A stretch of 39,628 nt of DNA from Propionibacteriaceae bacterium (GTDB lineage Bacteria; Actinomycetota; Actinomycetes; Propionibacteriales; Propionibacteriaceae), in NCBI GenBank assembly GCA_031285845.1, contig JAITVK010000005.1, positions 1 through 39,628 of the forward strand, given 5' to 3'. Of this stretch, positions 7,838 through 16,605 are shown one piece after another. The translations under genes and the position numbers were made by a program. Each line of letters begins with the position of its first letter. Positions within the stretch are counted from its first letter, which is position 1. The notes beneath the pieces are model-generated. The model did no database searches and was not told the DNA's origin. It saw nothing but the letters and a program-made list of their open reading frames with translations.

Positions 7838-10099
7838 TCAGTCGCGCACGAGTAGCCGGACGCAGGTTCGACCCAACTCGACGGTCTCGCCGCTTCGCCA
7901 GGTCTGACCGCTCAAGAGGTCGCGGCAGTTCCATGGGGCGGCGACCGTTGTGGCGTCGCCATGATTGAGGACGAAGGTGATTTCGTCGACAGTCTCGGAT
8001 GCGGTCCCAACCAATGCCGTGCCCGCGCCGCTCATCGTGTCCACGCTCGTCGCGCCGTCCTGGGGCATCGCACCGCCCTGCGCGGTGCCTCTCGCGGTGC
8101 TGCGGACGCGCCGCGTGACTTCAATCCCGGGATGATCAGCGAAGGGTCCGGTGAGCTCCAGCCGATCAGCGATCGGACGTACGATGGCGCGCATGGAAGT
8201 GTCGTCCAGGAGGGTGGCGATGTAGATCACGTCGCCGGATCCGACTCGGTTCTGGGTGACCGCCGGGGTCCCGGCGTAGTACTGCTCCTGATAAGTCGCC
8301 CGAACTTCGGCCGTGACCGCGGTCACCACTTCCATCACCAGGCGACCGTGCCCCTGAGTGACTGAACCAGGAGATCGCCTGCCGCATTCACCCTCCGCGA
8401 TTCCCGCGTCGCGCCCGTTTCCGCTCTCCAGCTCGTGTCCCGCGCCGTGCTCGTCTCGTGTTTCGGGGTCCGCAGTGCCGCTCGGGTCCTTCGTCGCGCC
8501 GCTCGTCCCCAGGATCTCCACGCCGACGCCGATCCCTGGTTCGGCGGCGTCGATCTCTTCGAGTCGGATTCCTGCCAGGTCGGCCAAACCGGAGCCTGAC
8601 CGGCAGCAGATCGCGTTGTCGGATTCGTCGACTCTGGCGGAGCCGAATCCAGTGATGACCGTCCCACCGCGTCGCGCGACGGTTTCGAGTCGTTCGACGA
8701 CGTCACCTTTGACCATGTGCATCAGCGGCGCGAGGACCACGTCGTACGCCCCGAAATCGGCGTCCATGGGCACCACGTCGATGTCGACGCCGAGCTCATG
8801 GAAGCTGCGGTAGTAGCTCAACGCCACGTCCATGTATTTCAGATGCCGGTTGATGCCATCGGTCATCTCCCAGGCCCACCATGAGTCCCAGTCCCAGATC
8901 AGCCCGACTCGCGACGGGGTGGTCGCCCCGATCGTGCGCTGACCGAGACGAGCGAGTTGTTCACCCAGCGTGGCGACTTCACGGAACGTGCGAGTGTCGG
9001 TTCGCCCCGAATGGTCGATGACGGCCCCGTGGTACTTCTCACAAGCGCCCACAGAGGCCCGCATCTGGAAGAACAGAACCGCGTCGGCGCCGTGCGCGAC
9101 CGCCTGCCAACTCCACAATCCCATGACTCCCGGGCGTTTCAGGGGGTTGACGTCACGTGAGGCCGTACGGCTGGGGGTTTGTTCCATCACCCAGAAAGGT
9201 TTCCCGTCGACTAGGCCCCGGTTGAGGTCGTGGGTCATGGCCATGCGCACGTGGGAGTTCATGTCGGGCGGATAGTTGTCCCAGGAGGCGAAATCCAGGT
9301 GTTTCGACCAGCGGAAATAGTCGATCGGCCGGTAGAGCCCCATGAAGTTGGTCGTCACGGGCGTCGTCGGATCGTGTCGGCGCAGGGCCTGCTTCTCGTT
9401 GAGGAACTGGTCGAGCATCGAATCGGTCATGAACCGGCGGTAGTCGAGGCTGACGCCTTGGAACGCGGTGTGGTCTTCGCCGCGCCAATGTTCGGACAAG
9501 GCGTTGGGGGGCATGATCTGGTCGAAATTGGTGTATGTGTGCGACCAGAATGTGGTGTTCCAGGCGCTATTGAGCGTGGCCAGATCCCCGTACCGTCGAC
9601 GTAGCCACACGCGGAACGCCTCGGCGCAGACCGTGCAATAGCAGGCGCCGCCGTATTCGTTGCCGATGTGCCACGCGATCAGGGACTCCCGGCCGGCGTA
9701 GCGTCGCGCCAACTGCTCGGCCAGCGCGGCGCTCGCCCGACGGAAACTCGGCGAATTCGGACAGGCGTTGTGACGTTGGCCATAGACGTGGCGGCGTCCG
9801 TCAAAGTCGGTTCTCAGGACGTCAGGATGAGCCACGGGCAGCCACGGCGGCATGGCTCCGGTCGACGTCGCCAACACGATGTGGCGTCCCTCGGCCTCGA
9901 TTCGGTCGACGATCCGATCCAGACCAGTCAAGTCGTCCGACCCTTCGCGCGGTTCGAGGATGGCCCAGGCGAAGACGTTGACCGTCAGTGTGTCGATGTG
10001 GGCCATGTCGAACGCGGCGTGGTCGGCATCCCACACCGCGGGAGGCCACTGTTCGGGGTTGTAGTCGCCGCCGTACCAAATCTTGCGGGAATCGCTCAT
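7838..10099 (-). CDS. Beta-galactosidase, glycoside hydrolase family 42
   Basis: Retaining, probably cytoplasmic, enzyme that removes terminal beta-galactosyl or alpha-arabinosyl groups from imported oligosaccharides. The 753-residue protein opens with the GH42 signature WYGGDYNPEQWP. The acid/base is Glu148 (HIGNEYG), the nucleophile Glu306 (WVMEQTPS). Cys113, Cys153, Cys155 and Cys158 form the zinc site seen in many GH42 enzymes. Two in-frame Gly/Ser/Thr/Asp-rich insertions are unusual: about residues 530-585 (8345-8512) and 666-702 (7994-8104). A GTG at 10120 is in frame, but GAAGG and family N-termini favour the ATG at 10099. It is convergent with the DUF624-like gene and divergent from the GH39 gene. 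Confidence 0.93.
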   Translation of the reverse strand: MSDSRKIWYGGDYNPEQWPPAVWDADHAAFDMAHIDTLTVNVFAWAILEPREGSDDLTGLDRIVDRIEAEGRHIVLATSTGAMPPWLPVAHPDVLRTDFDGRRHVYGQRHNACPNSPSFRRASAALAEQLARRYAGRESLIAWHIGNEYGGACYCTVCAEAFRVWLRRRYGDLATLNSAWNTTFWSHTYTNFDQIMPPNALSEHWRGEDHTAFQGVSLDYRRFMTDSMLDQFLNEKQALRRHDPTTPVTTNFMGLYRPIDYFRWSKHLDFASWDNYPPDMNSHVRMAMTHDLNRGLVDGKPFWVMEQTPSRTASRDVNPLKRPGVMGLWSWQAVAHGADAVLFFQMRASVGACEKYHGAVIDHSGRTDTRTFREVATLGEQLARLGQRTIGATTPSRVGLIWDWDSWWAWEMTDGINRHLKYMDVALSYYRSFHELGVDIDVVPMDADFGAYDVVLAPLMHMVKGDVVERLETVARRGGTVITGFGSARVDESDNAICCRSGSGLADLAGIRLEEIDAAEPGIGVGVEILGTSGATKDPSGTADPETRDEHGAGHELESGNGRDAGIAEGECGRRSPGSVTQGHGRLVMEVVTAVTAEVRATYQEQYYAGTPAVTQNRVGSGDVIYIATLLDDTSMRAIVRPIADRLELTGPFADHPGIEVTRRVRSTARGTAQGGAMPQDGATSVDTMSGAGTALVGTASETVDEITFVLNHGDATTVAAPWNCRDLLSGQTWRSGETVELGRTCVRLLVRD

Positions 10100-10168
10100 G
10101 ATCGTCGCCTTCGTCAACACAGGCCACCATGGGCCGTGGGCCTCATCGTATCAACTGTGAATGTGGCA

Positions 10169-10218
10169 TAAACTAGCGATGACGAATTTGGTCAGCGGCT
10201 GAACGAATTCGTCTGACC
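10169..10218. promoter_or_regulatory. Nested inverted repeats between GH42 and GH39
   Basis: The 140-bp divergent spacer holds a TAAACT hexamer (10169-10174) and then two nested inverted repeats. GACGAATT (10181-10188) pairs with AATTCGTC (10206-10213), and GGTCAG (10190-10195) pairs with CTGACC (10213-10218). A central TCAGCGGCTGA is itself palindromic. The arrangement suggests an operator for a local sugar regulator; no regulator gene lies in the locus. Confidence 0.5.
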
Positions 10219-10239
10219 ACCGAATCGAAGGAGACCCCT

Positions 10240-11751
10240 ATGACCCAGATCATTATCCCGACCGAACCGACTGGCGTCTTGAATCAAGCATGGCGTCAGT
10301 GCGTGGGCACTGGCCGGATGAATCTGGCGCTGCGAGCCGATTATCAGGCGAGCCTGGCCAAAGTCCAGTCAGACATCGGCTTTCGCTATATCCGCGGTCA
10401 TGGGCTGCTCAGCGACGACATGGGCATTTTTCGTCAAGCGGAGTCGGTGACCCGTTACTCGTACACCTATCTCGACCAGATGGTCGACTCCTTCCTGGCT
10501 GTGGGCGTCAAGCCGTTCCTCGAACTGGGCTTCATGCCGAGCGGGATGGCCAGCGGATCCGACACGGTGTTCTGGTGGAAAGGCAACATCACCCCACCGG
10601 CTGATTATGACCAGTGGGTTCGCCTGGTTCAGGCCGTGCTGCGCCACCTGATCTCGCGTTACGGATTGGCCGAGGTCGCGACCTGGCCGATCGAGGTCTG
10701 GAACGAGCCGAATCTGACCGTCTTCTGGAAGGATGCCGATCAGGCGGAGTATTTTCGGTTGTACGACGCGACGGCGCGAGCGATCAAACAGGTCGACGCC
10801 ACCTTGCAAGTCGGGGGACCGGCGATCTCGCCCGGATCTGACCAATGGTATTCGGATTTCGCCGACTATGTGTTGGCTCATGACACCCCGGTGGATTTCA
10901 TCTCCGGCCACGCCTACGCCTCCGGTCCGACTCAACACATCCCGTTCGGGACCTATCAGACGTTGGAGCCGCCCCAGTGGCTGCTCGACCAATTCGCCTC
11001 GCCACGTGATCGCATCCGTGACAAGGGGCGCCTGTCGCAACTGCCGACTCACATCACCGAGTTCAACACCAGCTATTGCCCAGACAATCCGATCCATGAC
11101 ACCGCCTACAACGCGGCCTTCCTCGCCCCGGTGGTCGCGTTCGGTGGGCAGTACGCCGACTCGTACTCCTATTGGACGTTCTGTGACGTGTTCGAAGAAG
11201 CCAACATCCCGACATCCTTCTTCCACGGCGGTTTCGGGTTGCTCGGCTATCGCCAGATTCGCAAACCGACCTATCATCTCTACGCCTTCATGGCCAAGAT
11301 GGGATCCCAGATCATGTCGTCGGGCCCGGATCATCTCGTCACCCGCCACGAGGACGGTCGTTTGACGATCCTCGCTTGGCAGCCGCTCGGTGGCACATCC
11401 GACGGGGTGTACGGCTCCGCGCCGTTCGACCACCACATCACCGTTGACGTGAACTGCGCGACCGATCGGCTGGCCATGGTGCGGCGACGCGTCAATGAGC
11501 ACATGGGCAACGCCTGGACGGCTTGGCGTGAGCTCGGCCGCCCGCAAGCGCCCGATTTGCACACCCTCGACCTGCTCGACGAGGCGAGTGAGCCGGTGGT
11601 GGAGCACGCGTCGTACTTGGCCGAGAATGGTCGGGTCAATCTGGAGCTGACGTTGGACCAACACGAGGTGACCCTGATCGAGTTGATTCCAGTGGTGGCC
11701 GAGGTTCATGAAGGTCTCGACGACGGCCGCCTGCTCGGTCAGGAGAACTGA
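10240..11751 (+). CDS. Glycoside hydrolase family 39 (beta-xylosidase-like)
   Basis: Predicted retaining exo-glycosidase of the GH39 family, which includes beta-xylosidases. The 503-residue protein carries the acid/base Glu156 (WPIEVWNEPNL) and the nucleophile Glu274 (HITEFNTSY) at the usual spacing. The (beta/alpha)8 barrel is followed by a beta-sandwich. There is no signal peptide, so it acts in the cytoplasm on imported substrate. The start follows AAGGAGACCCCT. The gene is divergent from GH42 and completes the glycan-use locus. Its 3' end including the stop is duplicated in tandem (see 11740-11790). The exact substrate is not fixed by sequence. Confidence 0.9.
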   Translation: MTQIIIPTEPTGVLNQAWRQCVGTGRMNLALRADYQASLAKVQSDIGFRYIRGHGLLSDDMGIFRQAESVTRYSYTYLDQMVDSFLAVGVKPFLELGFMPSGMASGSDTVFWWKGNITPPADYDQWVRLVQAVLRHLISRYGLAEVATWPIEVWNEPNLTVFWKDADQAEYFRLYDATARAIKQVDATLQVGGPAISPGSDQWYSDFADYVLAHDTPVDFISGHAYASGPTQHIPFGTYQTLEPPQWLLDQFASPRDRIRDKGRLSQLPTHITEFNTSYCPDNPIHDTAYNAAFLAPVVAFGGQYADSYSYWTFCDVFEEANIPTSFFHGGFGLLGYRQIRKPTYHLYAFMAKMGSQIMSSGPDHLVTRHEDGRLTILAWQPLGGTSDGVYGSAPFDHHITVDVNCATDRLAMVRRRVNEHMGNAWTAWRELGRPQAPDLHTLDLLDEASEPVVEHASYLAENGRVNLELTLDQHEVTLIELIPVVAEVHEGLDDGRLLGQEN

Positions 11752-11790
11752 CGAGACTGTCGACCCAGGAGAACTGACGAACTTGTCGGC
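11740..11790 (+). repeat. Tandem duplication across the GH39 stop codon
   Basis: The 15-base string CAGGAGAACTGACGA occurs at 11740-11754 and again at 11766-11780, each followed by a similar 10-base segment (GACTGTCGAC and ACTTGTCGGC). The period is 26 bases. The gene's TGA (11749-11751) lies in unit 1, and the second unit repeats it. Confidence 0.75.
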
Positions 11791-11894
11791 TTGGTCCAAG
11801 TGGAACGCCTTGGGCGAACTTCGGTAACCTAGTGAAGTACACAGGCCGTACCGACATCTGACGTATGTGGCGCGAGACCACAGGAAAGGACACC

Positions 11895-13403
11895 ATGTCG
11901 CGCATTCACTCTTCCGCTTTTCAAGCCAAGGTTATGAGCGCCGCTGACGCCGCCGCTCTGATCAAAGATGGTGACAACGTCGGAGTGTCAGGCTTCACCG
12001 GTTCGGGTTATCCCAAAGAAGTTCCGGTGGCTCTGGCCGAGAGGATTCGTACGGCCATGGCGGCGGGCGAACAGTATCGGGTCGGGATTTTCACCGGCGC
12101 GTCGACCGCTCCTGAACTCGATGGCGTTTTGGCCGCGTCGGGCGGGATGAGCTTCCGCACGCCGTATCAATCCGATCCGGAACTCCGCAAGGCTATCAAC
12201 ACTGGCGTGACCGACTACTGCGACATCCATCTGTCGCATTCGGGCCCGATGGTTCGCCAAGGTTTCCTCGGCAACATGGATGTGGCTGTGATCGAGGTCA
12301 CCGCGATCACTGAAGACGGTCAGCTGGTCCCCTCCAGCTCGATCGGCAACAACAATGTCTACCTCGATGTCGCCGACAAGGTGATTCTTGAGGTCAACTC
12401 GTGGCAGTCCGAAGAGTTGGAAGGCATGCACGACGTCTACTACGGAACCGAGCTGCCTCCGAACAACGTTCCGATTCCGATCGTGAAGCCAGGGGACCGC
12501 ATTGGTCAGACGACACTGCGCGTCGACCCGTCCAAGGTCATCGCCGTCGTCGAGACCAAAGACCCGGACCGCAACTCGCCATTCAAACCTCTGGACGAGG
12601 ATTCGAAGACGATCGCCGGCTACTTCCTCGACTTCCTACAAAACGAGGTCAAGCAGGGCCGGATGCCGAAGAACCTCAACCCGCTGCAATCCGGGGTCGG
12701 CAATATCGCCAATGCCGTGTTGTCGGGCCTGCTGAACTCCGATTTGGAGAATCTGACCAGCTACACCGAAGTCATCCAGGACGGCATGGTCGACCTGATC
12801 GACGCGGGCAAGTTGACGGTCGCTTCGGCCACCGCTTTCTCGCTGTCGCCGGAATACGCCGACAAGATGAACGACAATGCGGCCTTCTATCGCAACCACA
12901 TCGTGTTGCGGCCGCAAGAGATCTCCAACAACCCTGAGCCGATCCGCCGCATGGGTGTGATCTCCTGCAACGGTTTGATCGAAGCCGACATCTACGGCAA
13001 CGTCAACTCCACCCACATCATGGGGTCGAAGATGCAGAACGGCATCGGCGGTTCAGGGGACTTCACGCGCAACGCGTACATCTCCTGTTTCGTGACCCCC
13101 TCGACGGCCAAAGGTGGCGCGATCTCCTGCATCGTGCCGATGGTGTCGCATCACGACCACACCGAGCATGACGTCATGGTCATCATCACCGAGCAGGGCG
13201 TGGCTGATCTGCGTCACCTGGCTCCGCGCAAGCGCGCCCGTGTTGTGATCGAAAACTGCGCGCATCCCGATTATCGCGACGCGCTGCTCGACTACCTGGA
13301 GCGGGCCGAGAAGACCGCCAACAGCCTGCACACCCCGCATGATCTGCGCGAGGCGCTCAGCTGGCACGTTCGTTGCCTGGAGACGGGCACGATGAAGGCC
13401 TGA
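11895..13403 (+). CDS. Succinyl/propionyl-CoA:carboxylate CoA-transferase (AarC/Cat1 family)
   Basis: Transfers CoA between short acyl-CoAs and carboxylates such as succinate, acetate or propionate. In propionibacteria this family closes the methylmalonyl-CoA (Wood-Werkman) cycle by making succinyl-CoA while releasing propionate. The 502 residues show the GFTGSGYPKEVP N-terminal CoA-fold loop, the catalytic glutamate in SYTEVIQDG (Glu292), and the C-terminal GGSGDFTRNA and TEQGVADLRHL motifs. The ATG at 11895 has AAAGGA upstream; the frame extends to 11865 without a better site. The stop overlaps the next gene by one base (TGATG). The preferred substrate cannot be settled from sequence. Confidence 0.9.
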   Translation: MSRIHSSAFQAKVMSAADAAALIKDGDNVGVSGFTGSGYPKEVPVALAERIRTAMAAGEQYRVGIFTGASTAPELDGVLAASGGMSFRTPYQSDPELRKAINTGVTDYCDIHLSHSGPMVRQGFLGNMDVAVIEVTAITEDGQLVPSSSIGNNNVYLDVADKVILEVNSWQSEELEGMHDVYYGTELPPNNVPIPIVKPGDRIGQTTLRVDPSKVIAVVETKDPDRNSPFKPLDEDSKTIAGYFLDFLQNEVKQGRMPKNLNPLQSGVGNIANAVLSGLLNSDLENLTSYTEVIQDGMVDLIDAGKLTVASATAFSLSPEYADKMNDNAAFYRNHIVLRPQEISNNPEPIRRMGVISCNGLIEADIYGNVNSTHIMGSKMQNGIGGSGDFTRNAYISCFVTPSTAKGGAISCIVPMVSHHDHTEHDVMVIITEQGVADLRHLAPRKRARVVIENCAHPDYRDALLDYLERAEKTANSLHTPHDLREALSWHVRCLETGTMKA

Positions 13404-14098
13404 TGGGCGACACTGAACCATCGGCCCCGTCGATTCTCGCCGATCAGTCTGGGGCGCGCGGCTTGGCCGCCCCAGAACCGGTGAGGGGAGCTTCGACGTC
13501 GTTGTCTTCGGTGTTGGCCCGTAGTGCCACGCCTGAGATCGCTACCCTGCCAGCGATTCAGCCAGAAGCCCAGAAGGGTTATCGGCTGAGCGAACACACC
13601 GGTGAGCCGATTCGCCCGCGAATCCTAGTGGTCGCAATCGTGCTCGCCTGGGTGTCGGTGGCCACCACGATCGTGGCGTTCGGCGCTTGGTGGTGGCAGG
13701 CCCGTCGAGTGGCCTCGTTCCATGACAGCGCCCGCCTGCTGACCTGGACCCATCCGGATCCGGTCTCGGCGCTGGCGATCGTCATGGTGATCCTCATCGG
13801 TCTGATCGGATTGCTCATGGTCGCCTCCGCCGGCATGGTGGCCTACAACGCGTGGGCTGGCGCGCGATGGATCAGGGTCGCTGGTCTGGTCGCGCTCGGC
13901 GTGACTGGGCTGTCGTTCCTTCTGACATGGTGGTTCTCGGTCGCGATGATCCCGTTGGCCCTTGCGGTCGGCCTGCTTTGGCTGCCCGTCGTGTCACGGT
14001 TCTTCGCCGCGATGGACGACTTCCACGCCGAACCTGAGGTGATCGTTCCCACGAGCGAGATACGGTACGGCCCACAGCCGCTGATCGGACGCCGCTGA
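13403..14098 (+). CDS. Four-span membrane protein of unknown function
   Basis: A 231-residue protein whose ATG overlaps the CoA-transferase stop by one base, so it is probably translated by coupling. About 75 polar N-terminal residues precede four hydrophobic spans, including ILVVAIVLAWVSVATTIVAF, AIVMVILIGLIGLLMVASAG and the pair in WIRVAGLVALGVTGLSFLLT and beyond. Actinobacterial genomes encode many proteins of this plan and no function could be assigned. Coupling to the CoA-transferase may only reflect genome compactness. Confidence 0.75.
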   Translation: MGDTEPSAPSILADQSGARGLAAPEPVRGASTSLSSVLARSATPEIATLPAIQPEAQKGYRLSEHTGEPIRPRILVVAIVLAWVSVATTIVAFGAWWWQARRVASFHDSARLLTWTHPDPVSALAIVMVILIGLIGLLMVASAGMVAYNAWAGARWIRVAGLVALGVTGLSFLLTWWFSVAMIPLALAVGLLWLPVVSRFFAAMDDFHAEPEVIVPTSEIRYGPQPLIGRR

Positions 14099-14368
14099 GC
14101 GTCGCTAGTGAATTGCCTTGTCATGTCGGTGATCACTGGTTCGCACCGGGCAATCGTCGCCGTTCCGACTGGCATTGTGCAGCGTTCTCAACCGGGAAAC
14201 CGCAGTGGTTTCGGCTGGGACTTCGCAAAATCTCGGACTGAGCTTCGGCTGATCCTCTCACGCTGGAGAGTTCGGGGGTTCAGTTTGAGACGCGTCATCG
14301 TGAACTGGTCCGCCTGTCTGGCGACCCGTGGAAGACGGAGCCGCATGAACAGGTGGCTTCGGGACTCA

Positions 14369-14390
14369 ACATGCTAATATATGTGCATGT
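14369..14390 (+). promoter_or_regulatory. vapBC promoter and dyad operator
   Basis: A perfect inverted repeat ACATGC (14369-14374) N10 GCATGT (14385-14390) encloses the -10 hexamer TAATAT (14375-14380) and covers the ATG at 14387. The hexamer stands exactly 6 bases before the ATG, so the mRNA is probably leaderless. A dyad covering the -10 and start is what autoregulation by a ribbon-helix-helix antitoxin would use. Confidence 0.65.
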
Positions 14391-14653
14391 CTACCCTTGA
14401 GCGGCGAGTCCAAGTGCTTTTCGATCCGGTTGAGTACGATCAGCTTGAGGCGTTGGCGCAGCGGGAGCGCCGTTCGGTTGGAGCGGTTATCAGAGAGTCT
14501 GTACGGCGAACGTTGGCGACGCCGACGGCCACCCGACAAGCCGCGTTGTCACGGTTGCTTTCTCGCGCGGACACCGACCCGGGCGAACCAGTCGGCGACT
14601 GGAGTGTCGTGAAAGCTGGTTTCGAGCGCGACGATCTTCAGAGGATCCAGTGA
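14387..14653 (+). CDS. vapB: Antitoxin, VapB-like ribbon-helix-helix protein
   Basis: Predicted antitoxin of 88 residues that binds the VapC toxin and represses its own promoter. The N-terminal strand and two helices (RRVQVLFDPVEYDQLEALAQ, then RSVGAVIRESVRRTL) match the CopG/RHH DNA-binding fold; the remaining residues would bind the toxin. An in-frame ATG at 14381 exists, but the -10 at 14375-14380 places the transcript start at 14387. No ribosome site is present. The stop overlaps the vapC GTG start (GTGA). Confidence 0.85.
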   Translation: MSTLERRVQVLFDPVEYDQLEALAQRERRSVGAVIRESVRRTLATPTATRQAALSRLLSRADTDPGEPVGDWSVVKAGFERDDLQRIQ

Positions 14654-15090
14654 GCGTCCCCACCGCGCTGATCGACTCCAATATCGCGCTCTATGCCCTC
14701 GGCAGTGAGTCTGAGTGGCGCGAAGCGTGTCGTCATGTCCTCGTTCTTCTGGCTCAGGGGACGATCGCGGGAGTCGCGAGCACGGAGATGCTTCAAGAAG
14801 TGGCTCATCATCGGCTCCGAATGACCGGGAGTCGTTCTCGGGCGGTGGCCGACACTCGAGATGTCATGGCTCTGGTGGCCACGGTTGATTTTGATGAGGC
14901 GGTTCTTCACACCGCGCTCCATTTGATCGAATCCACCGGGATTCGGGGACGTGACGCGGTCCACGCCGCGACAGCCCTCACTCAAGGGGTGGATCGAATG
15001 ATCTCCATCGACCCGGCTTTCGACACTATCCCCGGTCTCACGCGGGTAACGCCCGCTGGTCTTGACGAGTGGATCGTGCAGGCTAGCTGA
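14650..15090 (+). CDS. vapC: PIN-domain ribonuclease toxin VapC
   Basis: Predicted toxin of the VapBC pair, a metal-dependent endoribonuclease of 146 residues. The acidic PIN residues are in place: Asp9 (LIDSNI), Glu46 (STEML), Asp102 (GRDAVHA) and Asp121/Asp125 (SIDPAFD). It therefore looks catalytically intact. The GTG start at 14650 overlaps the antitoxin stop by four bases, the usual way these pairs are coupled. A second, broken PIN gene lies at 39217-39378. Confidence 0.87.
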   Translation: MSVPTALIDSNIALYALGSESEWREACRHVLVLLAQGTIAGVASTEMLQEVAHHRLRMTGSRSRAVADTRDVMALVATVDFDEAVLHTALHLIESTGIRGRDAVHAATALTQGVDRMISIDPAFDTIPGLTRVTPAGLDEWIVQAS

Positions 15091-15245
15091 ACTCAGGCGC
15101 CCGCCCGACGGGGCTTCGACTGATCCTGTCATGATGGGGGTCCGTTCCGGGTGGGGCGACGACATTCATTCAGAGCCGGCCGGTTGTTGACGCTCCGCCG
15201 TCTAAACTGTCGACGGGGGTGGCCGCAGTGCGAGATACTAATATC

Positions 15246-15311
15246 ATGATGAATTCGACGAGTCTGATTCCCCATGATGGCCGCGGTGTTCACTGGTGGG
15301 TGATCTCATGA
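15246..15311 (+). CDS. Short leaderless ORF coupled to the GH3 gene
   Basis: A 21-residue frame starting MMNSTSLIPHDGR and ending HWWVIS lies directly before the GH3 lipoprotein. Its ATG (15246) is 6 bases after GATACT (15234-15239), the spacing of a leaderless transcript. Its TGA overlaps the GH3 ATG (ATGA at 15308-15311). The GH3 start has only a weak GGTGGG ribosome site, so ribosomes ending this short frame could restart there. The peptide may have no function of its own. Coding status is uncertain. Confidence 0.4.
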   Translation: MMNSTSLIPHDGRGVHWWVIS

Positions 15312-16570
15312 CTCGGTCACGAGGAACAAAGCTTGCGCTGGTGGCAGGCGCGATGCTGCTGGCCACCGGCCTGGCACTGGCAGGGTGTGCGCGAAGCGTG
15401 CTCGATCCGCGACCTGGCGGCAGTGGTTCGAGCACGACGCCGACCATTCCCCCGGCTGGCGGCTCTCCGTCGCAGTCGACCCCGACTCCAACTGCGGAAC
15501 CCACCCCGACTCCACCCCCGCCCAGTCTGGGAGATCAGGTACGGTCCCGCGTGGCAGCGATGACGCTTGAGCAGAAGGCGGGACAACTTATCATCGTCGA
15601 GTGGCGGCGCGACGCCCGTACCGCCGCTGAGGCTACCGAGCTGATCACTCAGCTCAACGCTGGCGGCGTGCTGCTGTTAGGCGTGGGTTGGACGATGGGT
15701 GACACGCGTGCGGCCACTGCGGGGGTGTCTGCGTTGACTGCCACGCCGGGGATTCGAATGTTCATCGCCATGGATCAGGAGGGTGGAACGGTCCAGCGGT
15801 TGAGTGGCGCTGGGGTGACCCCGATACCGCCGGCCACCGAGCAGGGTTCCTGGCCAGTCGAGCAATTGAACGCGAGTGCCGCCGGGTGGGCGAACGAATT
15901 GATCCAGGCGGGTGTCAACGTGAATCTCGCGCCAGTGGCCGACACAGTCCCGGCCGACATGGTCGCCACCAATGAGCCGATCGGGTCGTTGAATCGGCAG
16001 TTTGGCAGCGACCCCGTGCAGGTTGGTGAGCATGCGGCCGCATTCGTGAACGGCATGTCGAGCCGAGGAGTCCTGACGGCGTTGAAGCACTTTCCTGGAC
16101 TCGGGCGAGTGACCGCTAACACGGATTTCGCCGCCTCGGGGATCGAAGATGGCATCACCACCGTTGACGATCCGTACCTGGAAGCTTTTCGGCTGGGAAT
16201 GGCGGCCGATCCGGCGATGGTCATGATCTCGTCGGCGGTCTATCCGCGGATCGACCCGAGTCGCCAGGCCATGTTCTCTCCCGCGATCATCACGGGTCTA
16301 CTGCGTGGACGCATGGGATGGGATGGTCTGGTCATCGGCGATTCGATGGATGCGGCGGCGGTGGCGGCTATACCGGCCGGTCAGCGAGCAGTGGATTTTG
16401 TGTCCGCTGGTGGTGACCTGATGACGCTGCGCAGCGCTGAGGACCTTCAGAGCGCCCATCAGGCGTTGGTCGCTCAGATCGCCGCGTCACCGGACTTCGC
16501 CGCCCAAGTCGACGCTGCCGTCACTCGAATCCTGCTGGCCAAGGCTAGCGCCGGGTTGCTCGACTTGTGA
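15308..16570 (+). CDS. GH3-family lipoprotein (NagZ/LpqI-like)
   Basis: Surface-anchored protein of the glycoside hydrolase 3 family, whose actinobacterial lipoproteins are linked to removal of N-acetylglucosamine from wall fragments. The 420 residues start with a lipoprotein signal and lipobox LAGC (Cys27), then a Pro/Thr/Ser-rich wall-spanning linker (about 31-75). The single barrel domain follows, with AMDQEGGTVQRL (about 154-165), KHFPGLGR (260-267) and the nucleophile Asp345 (LVIGDSM). The usual KHFPGHG...DSH loop that holds the NagZ His/Asp acid-base dyad reads KHFPGLGRVTANTDF, so that dyad is missing. The enzyme may use another acid/base or phosphate, or be a non-hydrolytic binder. Confidence 0.85.
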   Translation: MTRSRGTKLALVAGAMLLATGLALAGCARSVLDPRPGGSGSSTTPTIPPAGGSPSQSTPTPTAEPTPTPPPPSLGDQVRSRVAAMTLEQKAGQLIIVEWRRDARTAAEATELITQLNAGGVLLLGVGWTMGDTRAATAGVSALTATPGIRMFIAMDQEGGTVQRLSGAGVTPIPPATEQGSWPVEQLNASAAGWANELIQAGVNVNLAPVADTVPADMVATNEPIGSLNRQFGSDPVQVGEHAAAFVNGMSSRGVLTALKHFPGLGRVTANTDFAASGIEDGITTVDDPYLEAFRLGMAADPAMVMISSAVYPRIDPSRQAMFSPAIITGLLRGRMGWDGLVIGDSMDAAAVAAIPAGQRAVDFVSAGGDLMTLRSAEDLQSAHQALVAQIAASPDFAAQVDAAVTRILLAKASAGLLDL

Positions 16571-16605
16571 CCAGAGGTTTTGATGGGCTTGGGCGTACGG
16601 TCGTG

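Noticed and set aside
10369-11799. 476-codon open frame on the minus strand opposite GH39
   Set aside because: It lies entirely over a clear GH39 gene with both catalytic glutamates; the composition is that of an antisense shadow in GC-rich DNA.
14099-14374. Possible gene or RNA between the membrane protein and vapB
   Set aside because: No frame with a ribosome site, no tRNA-like fold and no protein motif could be recognised.
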